Below, piece after piece: positions 37,275 through 47,635 of a stretch of DNA of 64,000 nucleotides. The position numbers and the translations under genes are program-made. The notes beneath the pieces are model-generated. The model was given only the letters and a program-made list of their open reading frames with translations. It searched no databases and was not told the DNA's origin. Location: assembly GCF_001429395.1 (NCBI RefSeq), contig NZ_LMJT01000009.1:130392-194391 (forward strand), read 5' to 3'. Each line of letters starts with the position of its first letter. The stretch's first letter is position 1. Source of the stretch: Allobosea sp. Root381. Lineage in GTDB: Bacteria > Pseudomonadota > Alphaproteobacteria > Rhizobiales > Beijerinckiaceae.

Positions 37275-39437
37275 ATGGCTTCGACCCCGACGGGACGTTT
37301 TTGGCGCCAGGCGGTGCTAGCGATGGCGCTGGTTGCGCCGGGGCTGTCCTGGGCTGCCGAATCCACCGCCGTCACCACGCCGCGTGTCGCAGCGACGCTG
37401 CTTTCCAGCCGCGATGCGGTCGCTCCCGGGGAGCGCTTCCAGGTCGCTCTCGTCCAGAAGATCGCGCCGGGCTGGCACACCTATTGGCGCAATCCGGGCG
37501 ATTCCGGCGAGGCGACCCAGATCGCCTGGACCCTCTCGCAGGGCGCGACGGCCGAAACCATCCAGTGGCCGGCGCCGAAGGCGATTCCCGTCGAGCCGCT
37601 GGTCAATTTCGGCTTCGAGGGCACCGTGCTGCTGCCGGTCGAGATCGCGGTGCCGCAGGATGCGAAACCGGGCGAGCGCCTGACCCTGAAAGCGGATGCG
37701 ACATGGCTGGTCTGCGAGAAGATCTGCATTCCCGAGGAGGGCGCCTTCACGCTCGACTTGCCCGTCGCAGCCGAGGCCGTCGTCGACGAGGCGGCGCAGG
37801 TGCGCATCGAGGCCGCCCGCGCCGCATTGCCGACGCCTGCCGGCTTCAAGGGCCGGATCGCCGCCGATGGCGAAGGGCTGGTGCTGGCGCTGCCCGGCCT
37901 CACGACCGCCCCGGCCGACCTTCGCTTCTTCCCGGTGTCGGACACGCTGATCGACCATGCCTCAGTGCAGGCCGCTTCGGCCGGGGCCGACGGCACGGTG
38001 CTGCGGCTCGCACGCTCGAGCGCCTTCAAGGTCGAGAGCGCCGAGGTCGAGGGCGTGCTGACCTACAGCGAAGGCGGCGCCATGCGAGCGCTCGCCTTTG
38101 TCGCCGCGGTCGATCCGGCCCTGGCCGCTGCCGCGCCGGCACAAGCGGCTGCGCCTGCGGTCGCGACGATCCCGCTCCCGGTTGAAGGCGCAGGGCTGAC
38201 ATTCTGGGCCGCGCTGGTTTTTGCCTTCGCCGGCGGCCTGATCCTCAATCTGATGCCCTGCGTGCTGCCGGTGCTCTTCATCAAGGCGCTCGGCTTCGCC
38301 CAGCTCGCCCAGGCCGGCCGGTCCGAGGTCCGCGAGCAGGGCCTGCTCTTCCTGGCTGGCGTGCTCGCGACCTTCATGGTCCTCGCCGGCATCGTGGTGA
38401 CGCTGGCCGGCCTCGGCTCCAGCGTCGGCTGGGGCTTCCAGTTGCAGTCGCCGCCGCTGGTGATCGCCTTGGCAGTGGTGATGACGCTGATCGGCCTCAA
38501 CCTGCTCGGCGCCTTCGAGATCGGGACGTCGGCCGCCGGTGTCGGCCATGGCCTCGCCAGCCGTGGCGGCCGCCTCGGCGCCTTCATGACCGGTGCGCTG
38601 GCGGTGATCGTCGCAACGCCTTGCACGGCGCCCTTCATGGGCGCGGCGATGGGCTATGCGGTGACGCAGCCTCCGGCGCTGGCGCTCGCGATCTTCCTGG
38701 CGCTGGCGCTCGGCTTCGCGCTGCCGGTGGTGGCACTCTCCCTCGCGCCCGGCCTGCTGCGCCTGCTGCCCAAGCCCGGCCGCTGGATGCTGATCCTGAA
38801 GCAGGCCTTCGCTTTCCCGATGTTCGCCACCGCGATCTGGCTGATCTGGGTCGCCTCCGTGCAGGCGGGTCCAGGCGGCGTGCTGGCTGCGCTCGCCGCG
38901 GTGCTCGCCGCTGGCTTCATCGTCTGGCTCGTCGGCGTGATGCGCGGCACGGGGCGGGGCCGGCTCGTTTCCTCGGCGTTGTCGGTGCTCGTCGCCTTCG
39001 GTGCCGGCTGGTTCGTCCTTCAGAACGCGGTACCCGCTGCTACGACGACGCAGGCGCAGGCCGGCGGCATTCAGGCCTGGTCGCCCGAGCGTGTCGCCGC
39101 GCTGCAGGCGGAGGGGCGGCCGGTCTTCGTCAACTTCACCGCCGCCTGGTGCATCACCTGCCTTGCGAATGAGCGCGTCGCCCTCTCGCGCCAGGAGGTG
39201 ACGGACGCCTTTGCCGCGCTGAACGTCGCCTATCTCAAGGCTGACTGGACCAACCGCGACAGCCAGATCGCCCAGGCGCTGGCCGAGCAAGGCCGCGCCG
39301 GCGTGCCGCTCTATCTGTTCTATCCGGGCACGAAGGGGGCTCCGGCCGAGGTGCTGCCGCAGCTGCTGACGGCGGACATGATGGTTCAGGCCGCCCGCCG
39401 TGCCGCCGCCAAGGAGGCCAGGACCGCCTCGCGCTAG
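37275..39437 (+). CDS. DsbD-like protein-disulfide reductase (membrane, thioredoxin C-terminus)
   Basis: A 720-residue inner-membrane thiol:disulfide interchange protein. A signal peptide is followed by an N-terminal DsbD/ScsB-type periplasmic domain (to about residue 290; KIAPGWHTYWRNPGD, WLVCEKICIPEEG with two cysteines). Then come eight or so helices of the CcdA-like core with the conserved NLMPCVLPVLFIKALG and ATPCTAPFMGAAMGYA, each holding a redox cysteine. A C-terminal thioredoxin-fold domain has the CxxC motif in AAWCITCLANE. It probably carries electrons from cytosolic thioredoxin to the periplasm. GAGGAAGG precedes ATG 37275. The next gene encodes a thioredoxin-fold partner. Confidence 0.92.
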   Translation: MASTPTGRFWRQAVLAMALVAPGLSWAAESTAVTTPRVAATLLSSRDAVAPGERFQVALVQKIAPGWHTYWRNPGDSGEATQIAWTLSQGATAETIQWPAPKAIPVEPLVNFGFEGTVLLPVEIAVPQDAKPGERLTLKADATWLVCEKICIPEEGAFTLDLPVAAEAVVDEAAQVRIEAARAALPTPAGFKGRIAADGEGLVLALPGLTTAPADLRFFPVSDTLIDHASVQAASAGADGTVLRLARSSAFKVESAEVEGVLTYSEGGAMRALAFVAAVDPALAAAAPAQAAAPAVATIPLPVEGAGLTFWAALVFAFAGGLILNLMPCVLPVLFIKALGFAQLAQAGRSEVREQGLLFLAGVLATFMVLAGIVVTLAGLGSSVGWGFQLQSPPLVIALAVVMTLIGLNLLGAFEIGTSAAGVGHGLASRGGRLGAFMTGALAVIVATPCTAPFMGAAMGYAVTQPPALALAIFLALALGFALPVVALSLAPGLLRLLPKPGRWMLILKQAFAFPMFATAIWLIWVASVQAGPGGVLAALAAVLAAGFIVWLVGVMRGTGRGRLVSSALSVLVAFGAGWFVLQNAVPAATTTQAQAGGIQAWSPERVAALQAEGRPVFVNFTAAWCITCLANERVALSRQEVTDAFAALNVAYLKADWTNRDSQIAQALAEQGRAGVPLYLFYPGTKGAPAEVLPQLLTADMMVQAARRAAAKEARTASR

Positions 39438-39487
39438 CCCGGACTAACCGTTCACCACCGAAGACCGCCTAACGACAGGAGACAGAC

Positions 39488-40129
39488 GTGAAAGCCAATC
39501 TGACCCGCCAGACTTTCATCGCCGGCCTCGCCATTGCTGGTTTCTCGCTCGCAGCCGGATCGGCCCTGGCCCAGCCCGCCGCCAAGATCGGCGCTCCCGC
39601 CCCGGCCTTCGAGGCTGTGGATGCCGACGGCAAGCCACGCCAGCTCTCCGAATTCGCCGGCAAGACGGTGATCCTGGAATGGACCAACCATGATTGTCCC
39701 TATGTGCGGAAGCACTACAACAGCGCCACCATGCAGAACCTGCAGAAGGACATGGCCAAGGACGGCGTGGTCTGGCTCTCGGTCGTCTCGTCGCCGGTCG
39801 GCGAGCAGGGCCATGTCGACGGCGCCAAGGCCAAGGAGCTGACGGCCAGCCGCGATGCCGCACCAGCCGCCGTGCTGCTCGACCCGAACAGCAGGATGGC
39901 CCGCGCCTATGGCGCGACCACGACGCCGCACATGTACGTCATCGATCAGAAGGGCACGCTCGCCTATATGGGCGCGATAGACGACAAGCCGTCCGCCAGC
40001 GCGTCCAGCCTGAACGGCGCCAAGAGCTATGTCCGGCAGGCCATGGCCGAAATCAAGGCCGGCAAGCCGGTGTCCGAGGCGAGCACCAAGGCCTATGGTT
40101 GCGCGGTGAAGTATGCGCCGTTGAGCTGA
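39488..40129 (+). CDS. Exported thioredoxin-fold (AhpC/TSA-like redoxin) protein
   Basis: A 213-residue periplasmic protein with a signal peptide ending at GSALAQPA. The redoxin domain starts at IGAPAPAFEAVDADGK. At the active-site position it has TNHDCPYVRKHY, a single cysteine in place of CxxC, and a late TTTPHMYVID cis-proline loop; a second cysteine occurs near the C-terminus (YGCAVKY). This suits a peroxiredoxin- or resistance-type redoxin rather than a disulfide reductase. It begins with GTG after AGGAG, 50 bases after the DsbD-like gene, which probably keeps it reduced. Confidence 0.85.
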   Translation: MKANLTRQTFIAGLAIAGFSLAAGSALAQPAAKIGAPAPAFEAVDADGKPRQLSEFAGKTVILEWTNHDCPYVRKHYNSATMQNLQKDMAKDGVVWLSVVSSPVGEQGHVDGAKAKELTASRDAAPAAVLLDPNSRMARAYGATTTPHMYVIDQKGTLAYMGAIDDKPSASASSLNGAKSYVRQAMAEIKAGKPVSEASTKAYGCAVKYAPLS

Positions 40130-40142
40130 GGCCCCGAGAGGT

Positions 40143-40173
40143 CGTCATGGTCGGGCTTGACCCGACCATGACG
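40143..40173. repeat. Intergenic palindrome (CGTCAT family) between redoxin and ugpC
   Basis: Perfect 13-base arms CGTCATGGTCGGG (40143-40155) and CCCGACCATGACG (40161-40173), loop of five. It is located between convergent genes and may terminate transcripts from both sides. Confidence 0.75.
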
Positions 40174-40231
40174 TGCCTGGCCATCTGAGGAGATTCTCGG
40201 GCTGGAGCTTCACTCCGCCCGAGATTGACGC

Positions 40232-41311
<1,080 letters not shown>

Positions 41312-41318
41312 CGGCGAA

Positions 41319-42167
41319 TTATTTCTCGGTTTCGACCAGGCCCTTCACGAAGAGCCTCTGCATCAGGATGACGACGAGCACCGGCGGCAGCATCGCCAGC
41401 ATGGCGGTGGCCATGGCGAGCTGCCATTCGGTGAGCGCGTCGGAGGTCACGATCATCTTCTTGATGGCGATGACGATGGTCTGCATCGAGTCCTTCGTCG
41501 TCACCAGCAGCGGCCAGAGATACTGGTTCCAGCCATAGATGAACTGGATCACGAACAATGCCGCGATCGTGGTGATCGAGAGCGGGACGACCGTGTCCTT
41601 GAAGAATTTGAACGCGCTGGCGCCGTCGATCTTCGAGGCCTCCAGCAACTCGTCGGGGATCGTCATGAAGAACTGGCGGAACAGCAGCGTTCCCGTCGCG
41701 GAGGCGATCAGCGGCACGGCGAGGCCCTGATAGGTGTCGAGCATGCCGAGGTCGGAGACGACCTTGAAGGTCGGGAAGATGCGGACCTCGACGGGCAGCA
41801 TCAGCGTCACGAAGATGATCCAGAACGCCGCCATCCGGAACGGGAAGCGGTAATACACCACCGCATAGGCCGAGAGCACCGAGATGAAGATCTTCCCGAG
41901 CGCGATCGCCATCGCCATGATGAAGGAGTTCAGCATCATGCCGAGCACCGGCTCGCGCGTGGTGCTCGAGGTTCCGATGAACAGGATGCGGTTGTAGTTC
42001 TCGAAGAAATACGGGCCCGGATAGAGCGGAAGCTTGCCGTTGATGATGGTCGCGGCATCCCAGGTCGAGGCGACGAAGGTCAGCCAGACCGGGAAGGCGA
42101 CGATCAGCACGCCGATCGTCAGGATGACATAGGCGATCGCGTCGCCCAGGCGGCGGTCCTCGACCAT
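41319..42167 (-). CDS. ugpE: Glycerol-3-phosphate-type ABC transporter permease UgpE
   Basis: Inner-membrane permease, 282 residues, six helices. The family block [22 protein letters not shown] and the EAA loop ([23 protein letters not shown]) are typical of MalG/UgpE, and the [16 protein letters not shown] periplasmic loop fits. Its ATG overlaps the stop of the upstream creatininase-family gene by one base (TGATG), implying translational coupling. ugpC follows directly. Confidence 0.93.
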   Translation of the reverse strand: MVEDRRLGDAIAYVILTIGVLIVAFPVWLTFVASTWDAATIINGKLPLYPGPYFFENYNRILFIGTSSTTREPVLGMMLNSFIMAMAIALGKIFISVLSAYAVVYYRFPFRMAAFWIIFVTLMLPVEVRIFPTFKVVSDLGMLDTYQGLAVPLIASATGTLLFRQFFMTIPDELLEASKIDGASAFKFFKDTVVPLSITTIAALFVIQFIYGWNQYLWPLLVTTKDSMQTIVIAIKKMIVTSDALTEWQLAMATAMLAMLPPVLVVILMQRLFVKGLVETEK

Positions 42168-42925
42168 CAGCGCAGCCCTCCGCCGTCACGCAGCAATGCC
42201 GCCAGCGCCTCGGCCGAGGCCTCTATGAAGTCGCGGCCCTTCCCGGCGCTCGCCCGGCGGGCATCGCCGATCACGCCGGTCTCGGTCCTGTCGCGAAACG
42301 TGCTGTAGCGATTGACGTTCGGGTCCATCGCCGCGACGGGATCGGAATCGGCCAGGCCGAACGCCTCCGGCAGCCGGTCGCCGCGGACGAGATCGGGCGC
42401 GATCGCCAGCATCATCGAGGTCTCGACCTCGCAGGCATGCTGCACGCCGGTCTGGTCCTCCATGAACGGCGCCATCCCGTCCCGGGCCAGCATGAAATAG
42501 GTCGTGGCGGTGACGCGCAGCGTCGTCTCGCGGGCGAAGTCGGGCAGGAAGGCGGTGAGCGCGGCGATGTTGCCGCCATGCCCGTTGACGATCACGACGC
42601 GGTGGAAGCCGTGGCGCTCGATGCTCTTGAGCAGGGCCAGCAGCACGGCGCGATAGGTCGGGATGTCGAAGGTGAAGGTGCCGCCGAAGGCCATGTGGTG
42701 CTCGGCCATGCCGCACCACAGCGTCGGCGCCACCACGATCTCGCGGTCGCGCGCCTTCTCGGCCGCCAGCTTGCAGACGGCGCCGCACAGCACAGTGTCG
42801 ACGCCGACCGCCAGATGCGGTCCGTGCTGCTCCATCGAGGCGACGGGCAACACGACGAGCGCATCGCCGGCCGCCTTGCTCCGCAACTCCTCGGCGGTGA
42901 GTTCCTGCCAGAGAACCGACGTCAT
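42167..42925 (-). CDS. Creatininase-family amidohydrolase embedded in the ugp operon
   Basis: A 252-residue enzyme of the creatininase/MftE/FAPy-deformylase superfamily. The metal-binding pattern matches creatininase: E32 and H34 in SMEQHGPHL, D43 in VGVD, and VNGHGGNIAAL near residue 118, with a later glutamate (ACEVETSM). The family includes creatinine amidohydrolase, formamide deformylases and cyclic sugar hydrolases, so the substrate is open. It is coupled to ugpA upstream and ugpE downstream by TGATG overlaps at both ends, so it must be made with the transporter and probably acts on an imported compound. Confidence 0.9.
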   Translation of the reverse strand: MTSVLWQELTAEELRSKAAGDALVVLPVASMEQHGPHLAVGVDTVLCGAVCKLAAEKARDREIVVAPTLWCGMAEHHMAFGGTFTFDIPTYRAVLLALLKSIERHGFHRVVIVNGHGGNIAALTAFLPDFARETTLRVTATTYFMLARDGMAPFMEDQTGVQHACEVETSMMLAIAPDLVRGDRLPEAFGLADSDPVAAMDPNVNRYSTFRDRTETGVIGDARRASAGKGRDFIEASAEALAALLRDGGGLR

Positions 42926-43806
42926 CAGTAGCTGACCCTGCGTTCGATGAAGCGGAACTGGATCGCCGTCATCGCGATGACCATCACCAGCAGCACGACC
43001 GACTGCGCCGCCGAGCCGCCGAGATTGGAGCCGCCCTTGCCGTCGGAATAGACCTTGTAGACCAGCGTCTCGGTCGCCCCCGAGGGGCCGCCCCCGGTCA
43101 TCGTGTCGATGATGCCGAAGGTGTCGAAGAACACGTAGACGATGTTGACGACGAGCAGGAAGAAGGTCGTCGGCGAGAGCAGCGGGAAGACGATCGTCCA
43201 GAAGCGCCGCACCGGCCGCGCGCCGTCGATCACGGCGGCCTCGATCACGCTCTTGGGAATCGACTGGAGGCCGGCGAGGAAGAACAGGAAATTGTAGCTG
43301 ATCTGCTTCCAGGTCGCGGCCATGATCACCAGCAGCATCGCATCGTTGCCGTTGAGGCGCGGGTTCCAGGCGATGCCGAGAGACTGCAGCCCGCGCGCCA
43401 GCATGCCGAGCGACGGGTCGAACATGAAGATCCAGAGCACGCCGGCGACTGCAGGCGCCACCGCATAGGGCCAGATCAGCAGGGTCTTGTAGGCTTCGGC
43501 GCCGCGGATCTGCCGGTCTGCCATCACCGCGAAGAGCAGCGCCAGCGACAGCGAGAACACGCAGACGAAGGTCGAGAAGATCGCCGTATTGATGAAGGCG
43601 CGCAGATAGCCCGGATCGGCGAAGAGCGTGGTGTAGTTCTCGAACCAGACGAACTGCGTCGAGGTGCCGAAGGCGTCTTCCAGCAGGAAGGACTGCCAGA
43701 CGGCCTGGCTCGCCGGCCAGTAGAAGAACACGATGGTGATGGCCAGCTGCGGCAGGAGCAGCATCAGCGGGACCGTCAGGCCGTGGAAATAGGCGTTCTT
43801 CTGCAT
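42925..43806 (-). CDS. ugpA: Glycerol-3-phosphate-type ABC transporter permease UgpA
   Basis: Inner-membrane permease, 293 residues with six helices, of the MalF/UgpA family. It begins with a typical charged N-terminus before [27 protein letters not shown], and carries the EAA loop ([25 protein letters not shown]) and the [19 protein letters not shown] motif characteristic of UgpA. The stop overlaps the creatininase start. A palindromic repeat lies between it and ugpB. Confidence 0.94.
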   Translation of the reverse strand: MQKNAYFHGLTVPLMLLLPQLAITIVFFYWPASQAVWQSFLLEDAFGTSTQFVWFENYTTLFADPGYLRAFINTAIFSTFVCVFSLSLALLFAVMADRQIRGAEAYKTLLIWPYAVAPAVAGVLWIFMFDPSLGMLARGLQSLGIAWNPRLNGNDAMLLVIMAATWKQISYNFLFFLAGLQSIPKSVIEAAVIDGARPVRRFWTIVFPLLSPTTFFLLVVNIVYVFFDTFGIIDTMTGGGPSGATETLVYKVYSDGKGGSNLGGSAAQSVVLLVMVIAMTAIQFRFIERRVSY

Positions 43807-43829
43807 CAGATCGCTTTAGTTCACGCCGC

Positions 43830-43924
43830 CGTCGTCCCGGGCGACCGCAGGGAGACCCGGGATCCATGCCTGAACCGTTCCGGCATGGATCCCGGGTCTT
43901 CGCTTCGCTGCGCCCGGGATGACG
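43830..43924. repeat. Intergenic palindromic repeat between ugpB and ugpA
   Basis: A long inverted repeat: outer arms CGTCGTCCCGGGCG and CGCCCGGGATGACG (one mismatch), inner arms CCCGGGATCCATGCC and GGCATGGATCCCGGG (perfect). Located after the binding-protein gene, it could protect ugpB mRNA and so raise binding protein over permease, as palindromes do in other binding-protein operons. Confidence 0.85.
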
Positions 43925-43956
43925 CAGCGTGGTGTGTTACGTCAACTCAGCGCAAA

Positions 43957-45288
43957 TCAGCGCGAAGCCGTCCGCTCGAACTGGCGTAGCATCTGGTTGC
44001 CGCGCTCGGCCGCCGCGTCCAGCGCCGCCTTCGGCGACTTCTGGCCGTTCAGCGTCGCTTCCAGCTCCTCGGACCAGATGTCGCGGATCTGCACGAGGCT
44101 GCCATAGCGCAGGCCCTTCGAAGCGTCCGTCGGCTCCTTGTTGGTGAGTTCGAGGATCGGCGTCTCGAGATAGGGCTTGTCCTTGTAGAAGCCCGAGGCC
44201 TTGACCTTCTCATAGGCGGCCTTGGTGATCGGCAGATAGCCCGATTCGGTGTGCAGCTTCACCTGGCGGTCGACATTCGACAGGAAGGTGAAGAACTTGG
44301 CGACGCCCTTGTATTCGTCGGGCTTCTTGCCGCCCATCACCCACAGCGAGGCGCCGCCGATGATCGAGTTCTGCGGCGCGCCCGCGACGTCGGGATAATA
44401 CGGCATCGGCGCGTTGGCCCAGTCGAACTTGGCATTGGCGCGGACGTTGCCGAAGAAGCCCGAGGAGGTCAGCATGATCGGGCATTCGCCCGAGGTGAAG
44501 CGACCTTCGCCGGTGTTGGTGCGGCCGGAATAGCTGTAGACGCCTTCCTTCTGCAGCTCGGCCAGATTGGTCCAGTGCTTCAGGAAGGTCGGGTTCTCGT
44601 TGAAGTTCAGCACGGCGTCGAAGCCGTCCATGCCGTTGACCTTGGTCGAGAGCGGGATGTTGTGCCAGGCGCCGAACTGCTCGATGTTCGCCCAGGGCGC
44701 CCAGGCATTGGTGAAACCGCATTTGTCGAAGCCGGCGGCCTTCAGCTTCCTGCCGGCTTCAAAAACCTCGGGCCAGGTCTTCGGCGGAGCGTCGGGGTTC
44801 AGGCCCGCCTTCTTGAAGGCGTCCTTGTTGTACCACATCACCATCGAGGACGAGTTGAACGGCATCGAGAGCATCTCGCCCTTGGCCGTCGAATAATAGC
44901 CGGTGATGGCGGGCAGATAGGCCTTCGGGTCGAAGGTCTCGCCGGCGTCCTTCATCAGCTCGTGCACGGGCTTGATCGCGCCCTTGGCCGACATCATCGT
45001 GCCGGTGCCGACCTCGAAGACCTGCAGGATATGCGGCGCGGTGCCGGCGCGGAACGCGGCGATGCCGGCGTTCAGTGTGTCGGGATAGGAGCCCTTATAG
45101 GCGACGACGACCTTGTAGTCCTTCTGCGAGGCGTTGAAGTCCTCGGCCAGCTTCACGACGACGTCGTTGTTGGCGCCGGTCAGCGCATGCCACCACTGGA
45201 TTTCGGTCTGGGCCAAAGCGGGCGCGGCGCCGGCAAGGGCGAAGGCCGCCACGGACATCAGGATGCGGGATTTCACTGTCATCTTCAT
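43957..45288 (-). CDS. ugpB: Glycerol-3-phosphate-type ABC transporter substrate-binding protein UgpB
   Basis: Periplasmic binding protein of 443 residues in SBP family 1. The signal peptide ends at GAAPALAQTE. UgpB-typical blocks include EIQWWHALTGANNDVVVKLA directly after the cleavage site, NSSSMVMWYNKDAFKKAGL, and the GGASLWVMGGKK ligand-side segment. It probably binds sn-glycerol-3-phosphate or glycerophosphodiesters. It is the first gene of the operon, with a PHO box 79 bases upstream of the start. Confidence 0.93.
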   Translation of the reverse strand: MKMTVKSRILMSVAAFALAGAAPALAQTEIQWWHALTGANNDVVVKLAEDFNASQKDYKVVVAYKGSYPDTLNAGIAAFRAGTAPHILQVFEVGTGTMMSAKGAIKPVHELMKDAGETFDPKAYLPAITGYYSTAKGEMLSMPFNSSSMVMWYNKDAFKKAGLNPDAPPKTWPEVFEAGRKLKAAGFDKCGFTNAWAPWANIEQFGAWHNIPLSTKVNGMDGFDAVLNFNENPTFLKHWTNLAELQKEGVYSYSGRTNTGEGRFTSGECPIMLTSSGFFGNVRANAKFDWANAPMPYYPDVAGAPQNSIIGGASLWVMGGKKPDEYKGVAKFFTFLSNVDRQVKLHTESGYLPITKAAYEKVKASGFYKDKPYLETPILELTNKEPTDASKGLRYGSLVQIRDIWSEELEATLNGQKSPKAALDAAAERGNQMLRQFERTASR

Positions 45289-45366
45289 CTCCCTTCCGCC
45301 CTCGGTCTGCTCGGGCGGCTCTTCTTGTTGGTGCGCAAGCTAGCATGAAGGCCGGGCGACGGTTCA

Positions 45367-45384
45367 ATGACAAAATCATGACAG
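45367..45384 (-). promoter_or_regulatory. PHO box (PhoB site) of the ugp operon
   Basis: On the minus strand, CTGTCAT-GATT-TTGTCAT: two seven-base direct repeats four bases apart with only one mismatch to the consensus repeat. It precedes ugpB by about 80 bases, supporting phosphate-starvation control and the Ugp assignment. Confidence 0.82.
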
Positions 45385-45504
45385 ACACAAGCGGCGCGTG
45401 GGCGCGACTTTCGGCTGAGCCGCATTCACATCATGCTTGCGCATTCGCCCGGAAGCGGCTGTTCTCCTCCCCCATCGATACCCTGAAGGATCCGGAACAC
45501 GACC

Positions 45505-46683
45505 ATGCCGCGCTTTTCGTTGACGCCCGACCAGACCCTGCCGAAGGATGCCGCCGCAGCGACGCTGCTCGGCCGCGTCTGGCGGCCTGATCTCGCCGGG
45601 CCTTCGGTCGTGACGCTGCGGGACGGCATGCTCGTCGATGTCACGCGGGCCTTCCCGACCAGCCGCGACCTCTGCGAGGCGCAGCATCCGGCCACGGCGT
45701 TGCGCGCGGCGCAAGGTGAGCCGGTCGGGCCGCTCGCGGAGATCCTCGCCAACACACCTGTCGATGCCCGTGACGCCGGCAAGCCCTGGCTGCTGTCACC
45801 GCTCGACCTCCAGGCGGTGAAGGCGGCCGGCGTCACCTTCGCCGTCTCGATGCTGGAGCGCGTCATCGAGGAGAAGGCGCGGGGCAACCCGGCCGCCGCC
45901 GCGACGATCCGCGAGGAGATCGGCAAGCTGATCGGCGACGATCTCTCCAAGCTCAAGCCCGGCTCGCCCGAGGCGATGCACCTCAAGGAGGTGCTGATCA
46001 AGCAGGGCGCCTGGAGCCAGTATCTCGAGGTTGGCATCGGCCCCGACGCGGAGATCTTCACGAAGGCGCCGCCGATGTCGACGGTCGGCACCGGCTTCGA
46101 CGCCGGGCTGCACCCGGCCTCGACCTGGAACAATCCGGAGCCGGAAGTCGTTCTGATCGTGGCCTCGGACGGCCGCATCGTCGGCGCCACGCTCGGCAAC
46201 GACGTCAATCTCCGCGATGTCGAGGGCCGCTCGGCGCTTCTGCTCGGCAAGGCCAAGGACAACAACGCGGCCGCGACGGTGGGCCCCTTCATCCGCCTGT
46301 TCGACGGCGGCTTCACCCTCGACCATGTCCGCAACACCACGGTAACGCTGACGGTCGAGGGCGAGGACGGATTCACGCTGAAGGGCTCTTCCTCGATCGC
46401 CAAGATCAGCCGCGACCCAGCCGATCTCGCGGCCCAGATGCTGGGCCCGCATCACCAGTATCCGGACGGGGCTGCGCTCTATCTCGGCACCATGTTCGCG
46501 CCGATCGAGGATCGCGATACGCCGGGCGGCGGCTTCACCCATAAATACGGGGACATCGTCACCATCGCCGCGCCCGAGCTCGGGGCGCTGGTCAACCGCA
46601 TGCGCTCGACCTCCGAATGCGAGCCCTGGACCTTCGGCGCCTCGCATCTGATGCGCAGCCTGGCGAAGCGCGGCCTGCTGTGA
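45505..46683 (+). CDS. FAH-family protein, long form (AraD1-like keto-acid hydrolase/dehydratase)
   Basis: A 392-residue FAH-superfamily enzyme. The metal-ligand and active-site region reads NNPEPEVVLIVASDG, with WNNPEPE carrying two acidic ligands, and DVNLRDVEGRSALLLGKAKD follows. The motif LGTMFAPIEDRDTPGGGFTH matches the AraD1/2-dehydro-3-deoxy-arabinonate dehydratase-like subgroup, which acts on 2-keto-3-deoxy sugar acids. Its stop overlaps the GTG start of the following PfkB kinase. It is divergent from the PhoB-controlled ugp operon. The exact substrate is inferred only by subgroup. Confidence 0.87.
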   Translation: MPRFSLTPDQTLPKDAAAATLLGRVWRPDLAGPSVVTLRDGMLVDVTRAFPTSRDLCEAQHPATALRAAQGEPVGPLAEILANTPVDARDAGKPWLLSPLDLQAVKAAGVTFAVSMLERVIEEKARGNPAAAATIREEIGKLIGDDLSKLKPGSPEAMHLKEVLIKQGAWSQYLEVGIGPDAEIFTKAPPMSTVGTGFDAGLHPASTWNNPEPEVVLIVASDGRIVGATLGNDVNLRDVEGRSALLLGKAKDNNAAATVGPFIRLFDGGFTLDHVRNTTVTLTVEGEDGFTLKGSSSIAKISRDPADLAAQMLGPHHQYPDGAALYLGTMFAPIEDRDTPGGGFTHKYGDIVTIAAPELGALVNRMRSTSECEPWTFGASHLMRSLAKRGLL

Positions 46684-47615
46684 GCGCAGCCGATATCCTC
46701 GTCGTCGGCGAGGCGATCGGCGATTTCATCCCGCGTGACGCCGAAGGGCGTCATTACGAGGCCGTGCTGGGCGGATCCGGCTTCAACGCCGCGCTGTCGC
46801 TCGCCCGTTTCGGCGCGAAGCCGGCCTATGCCGGCGCGCTCTCGACCGATGCGCTCGGCCGTCGCTTTCGCGCGGCCCTTGTGGCGGAAGGCATCGGCAC
46901 GGCGCTGATCCACGATAGCGCCAGGCCGACGGCGGTCGCCATCGTCTCGCCGCTGGCGACCGGCGGCGTGCCGGAGTTCGCCCTGCATCTCGATGGGACG
47001 GCCCATGCCGAGGCTGCGGGCACGCCGCGCCGGATGCCGCCGGGGATGGTCCATCTCCATGCGGCCTCCTTCGGCGCCACGGTCGGCCCGTCCGGCGAGG
47101 CCGTGGCGGAACTGGCGGCGAGCGCAAGTGCTGCGGGCGCGACGGTCAGCTATGACATCAACATCCGCGCCTCGGCGCTGCCGGAGCGCGGGATTGCCCT
47201 GACCGCAATCGAGGCGCGCATCGCGCAGTCCGAGATCGTCAAGGCGAGCCTCGACGATCTCGGCTGGCTGCATCCGGGCGAACCGGCCGAGGCGGTCGCA
47301 CGGCGCTGGCACGGTCTCGGCGCAAGTTTGGTGCTGGTGACGCGAGGGGCGGGCGGCGCGACGTGCCATGGGACGCAGGAGGCTATCGCCGTACTCGCGC
47401 CGTCAGCAATGGTGGCCGACACGGTCGGCGCTGGCGACGCCTTCATCGGCGGCTTTCTCGCGGTCCTGGCGGCGCGCGGCAGGCTCGGACGCGGCTTCGA
47501 CGGCGTTACCGCCGACGATATCCAGGTCGCGCTGGCATTTGCCTGCGCGGTCGCGGCCGATAGCTGCACCAGACCCGGCTGCGATCCGCCGCGCCGACGA
47601 GCCGACCAAGCATGA
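46680..47615 (+). CDS. PfkB-family carbohydrate kinase (2-keto-3-deoxygluconate/fructo-kinase-like)
   Basis: A 311-residue sugar kinase of the ribokinase fold. The N-terminal strand DILVVGEAIGDFIP, substrate loop GGSGFNAALSLARFG and the C-terminal signature DTVGAGDAFIGGFLA (with the catalytic Asp) are intact. It begins with a GTG that overlaps the upstream FAH stop (GTGA), so translation is coupled and the two enzymes probably share a pathway in sugar-acid or fructose-like catabolism. The C-terminus is Arg/Pro-rich and slightly long. Confidence 0.9.
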   Translation: MSAADILVVGEAIGDFIPRDAEGRHYEAVLGGSGFNAALSLARFGAKPAYAGALSTDALGRRFRAALVAEGIGTALIHDSARPTAVAIVSPLATGGVPEFALHLDGTAHAEAAGTPRRMPPGMVHLHAASFGATVGPSGEAVAELAASASAAGATVSYDINIRASALPERGIALTAIEARIAQSEIVKASLDDLGWLHPGEPAEAVARRWHGLGASLVLVTRGAGGATCHGTQEAIAVLAPSAMVADTVGAGDAFIGGFLAVLAARGRLGRGFDGVTADDIQVALAFACAVAADSCTRPGCDPPRRRADQA

Positions 47616-47635
47616 CCAAGTTGGCCGGAGGAACG

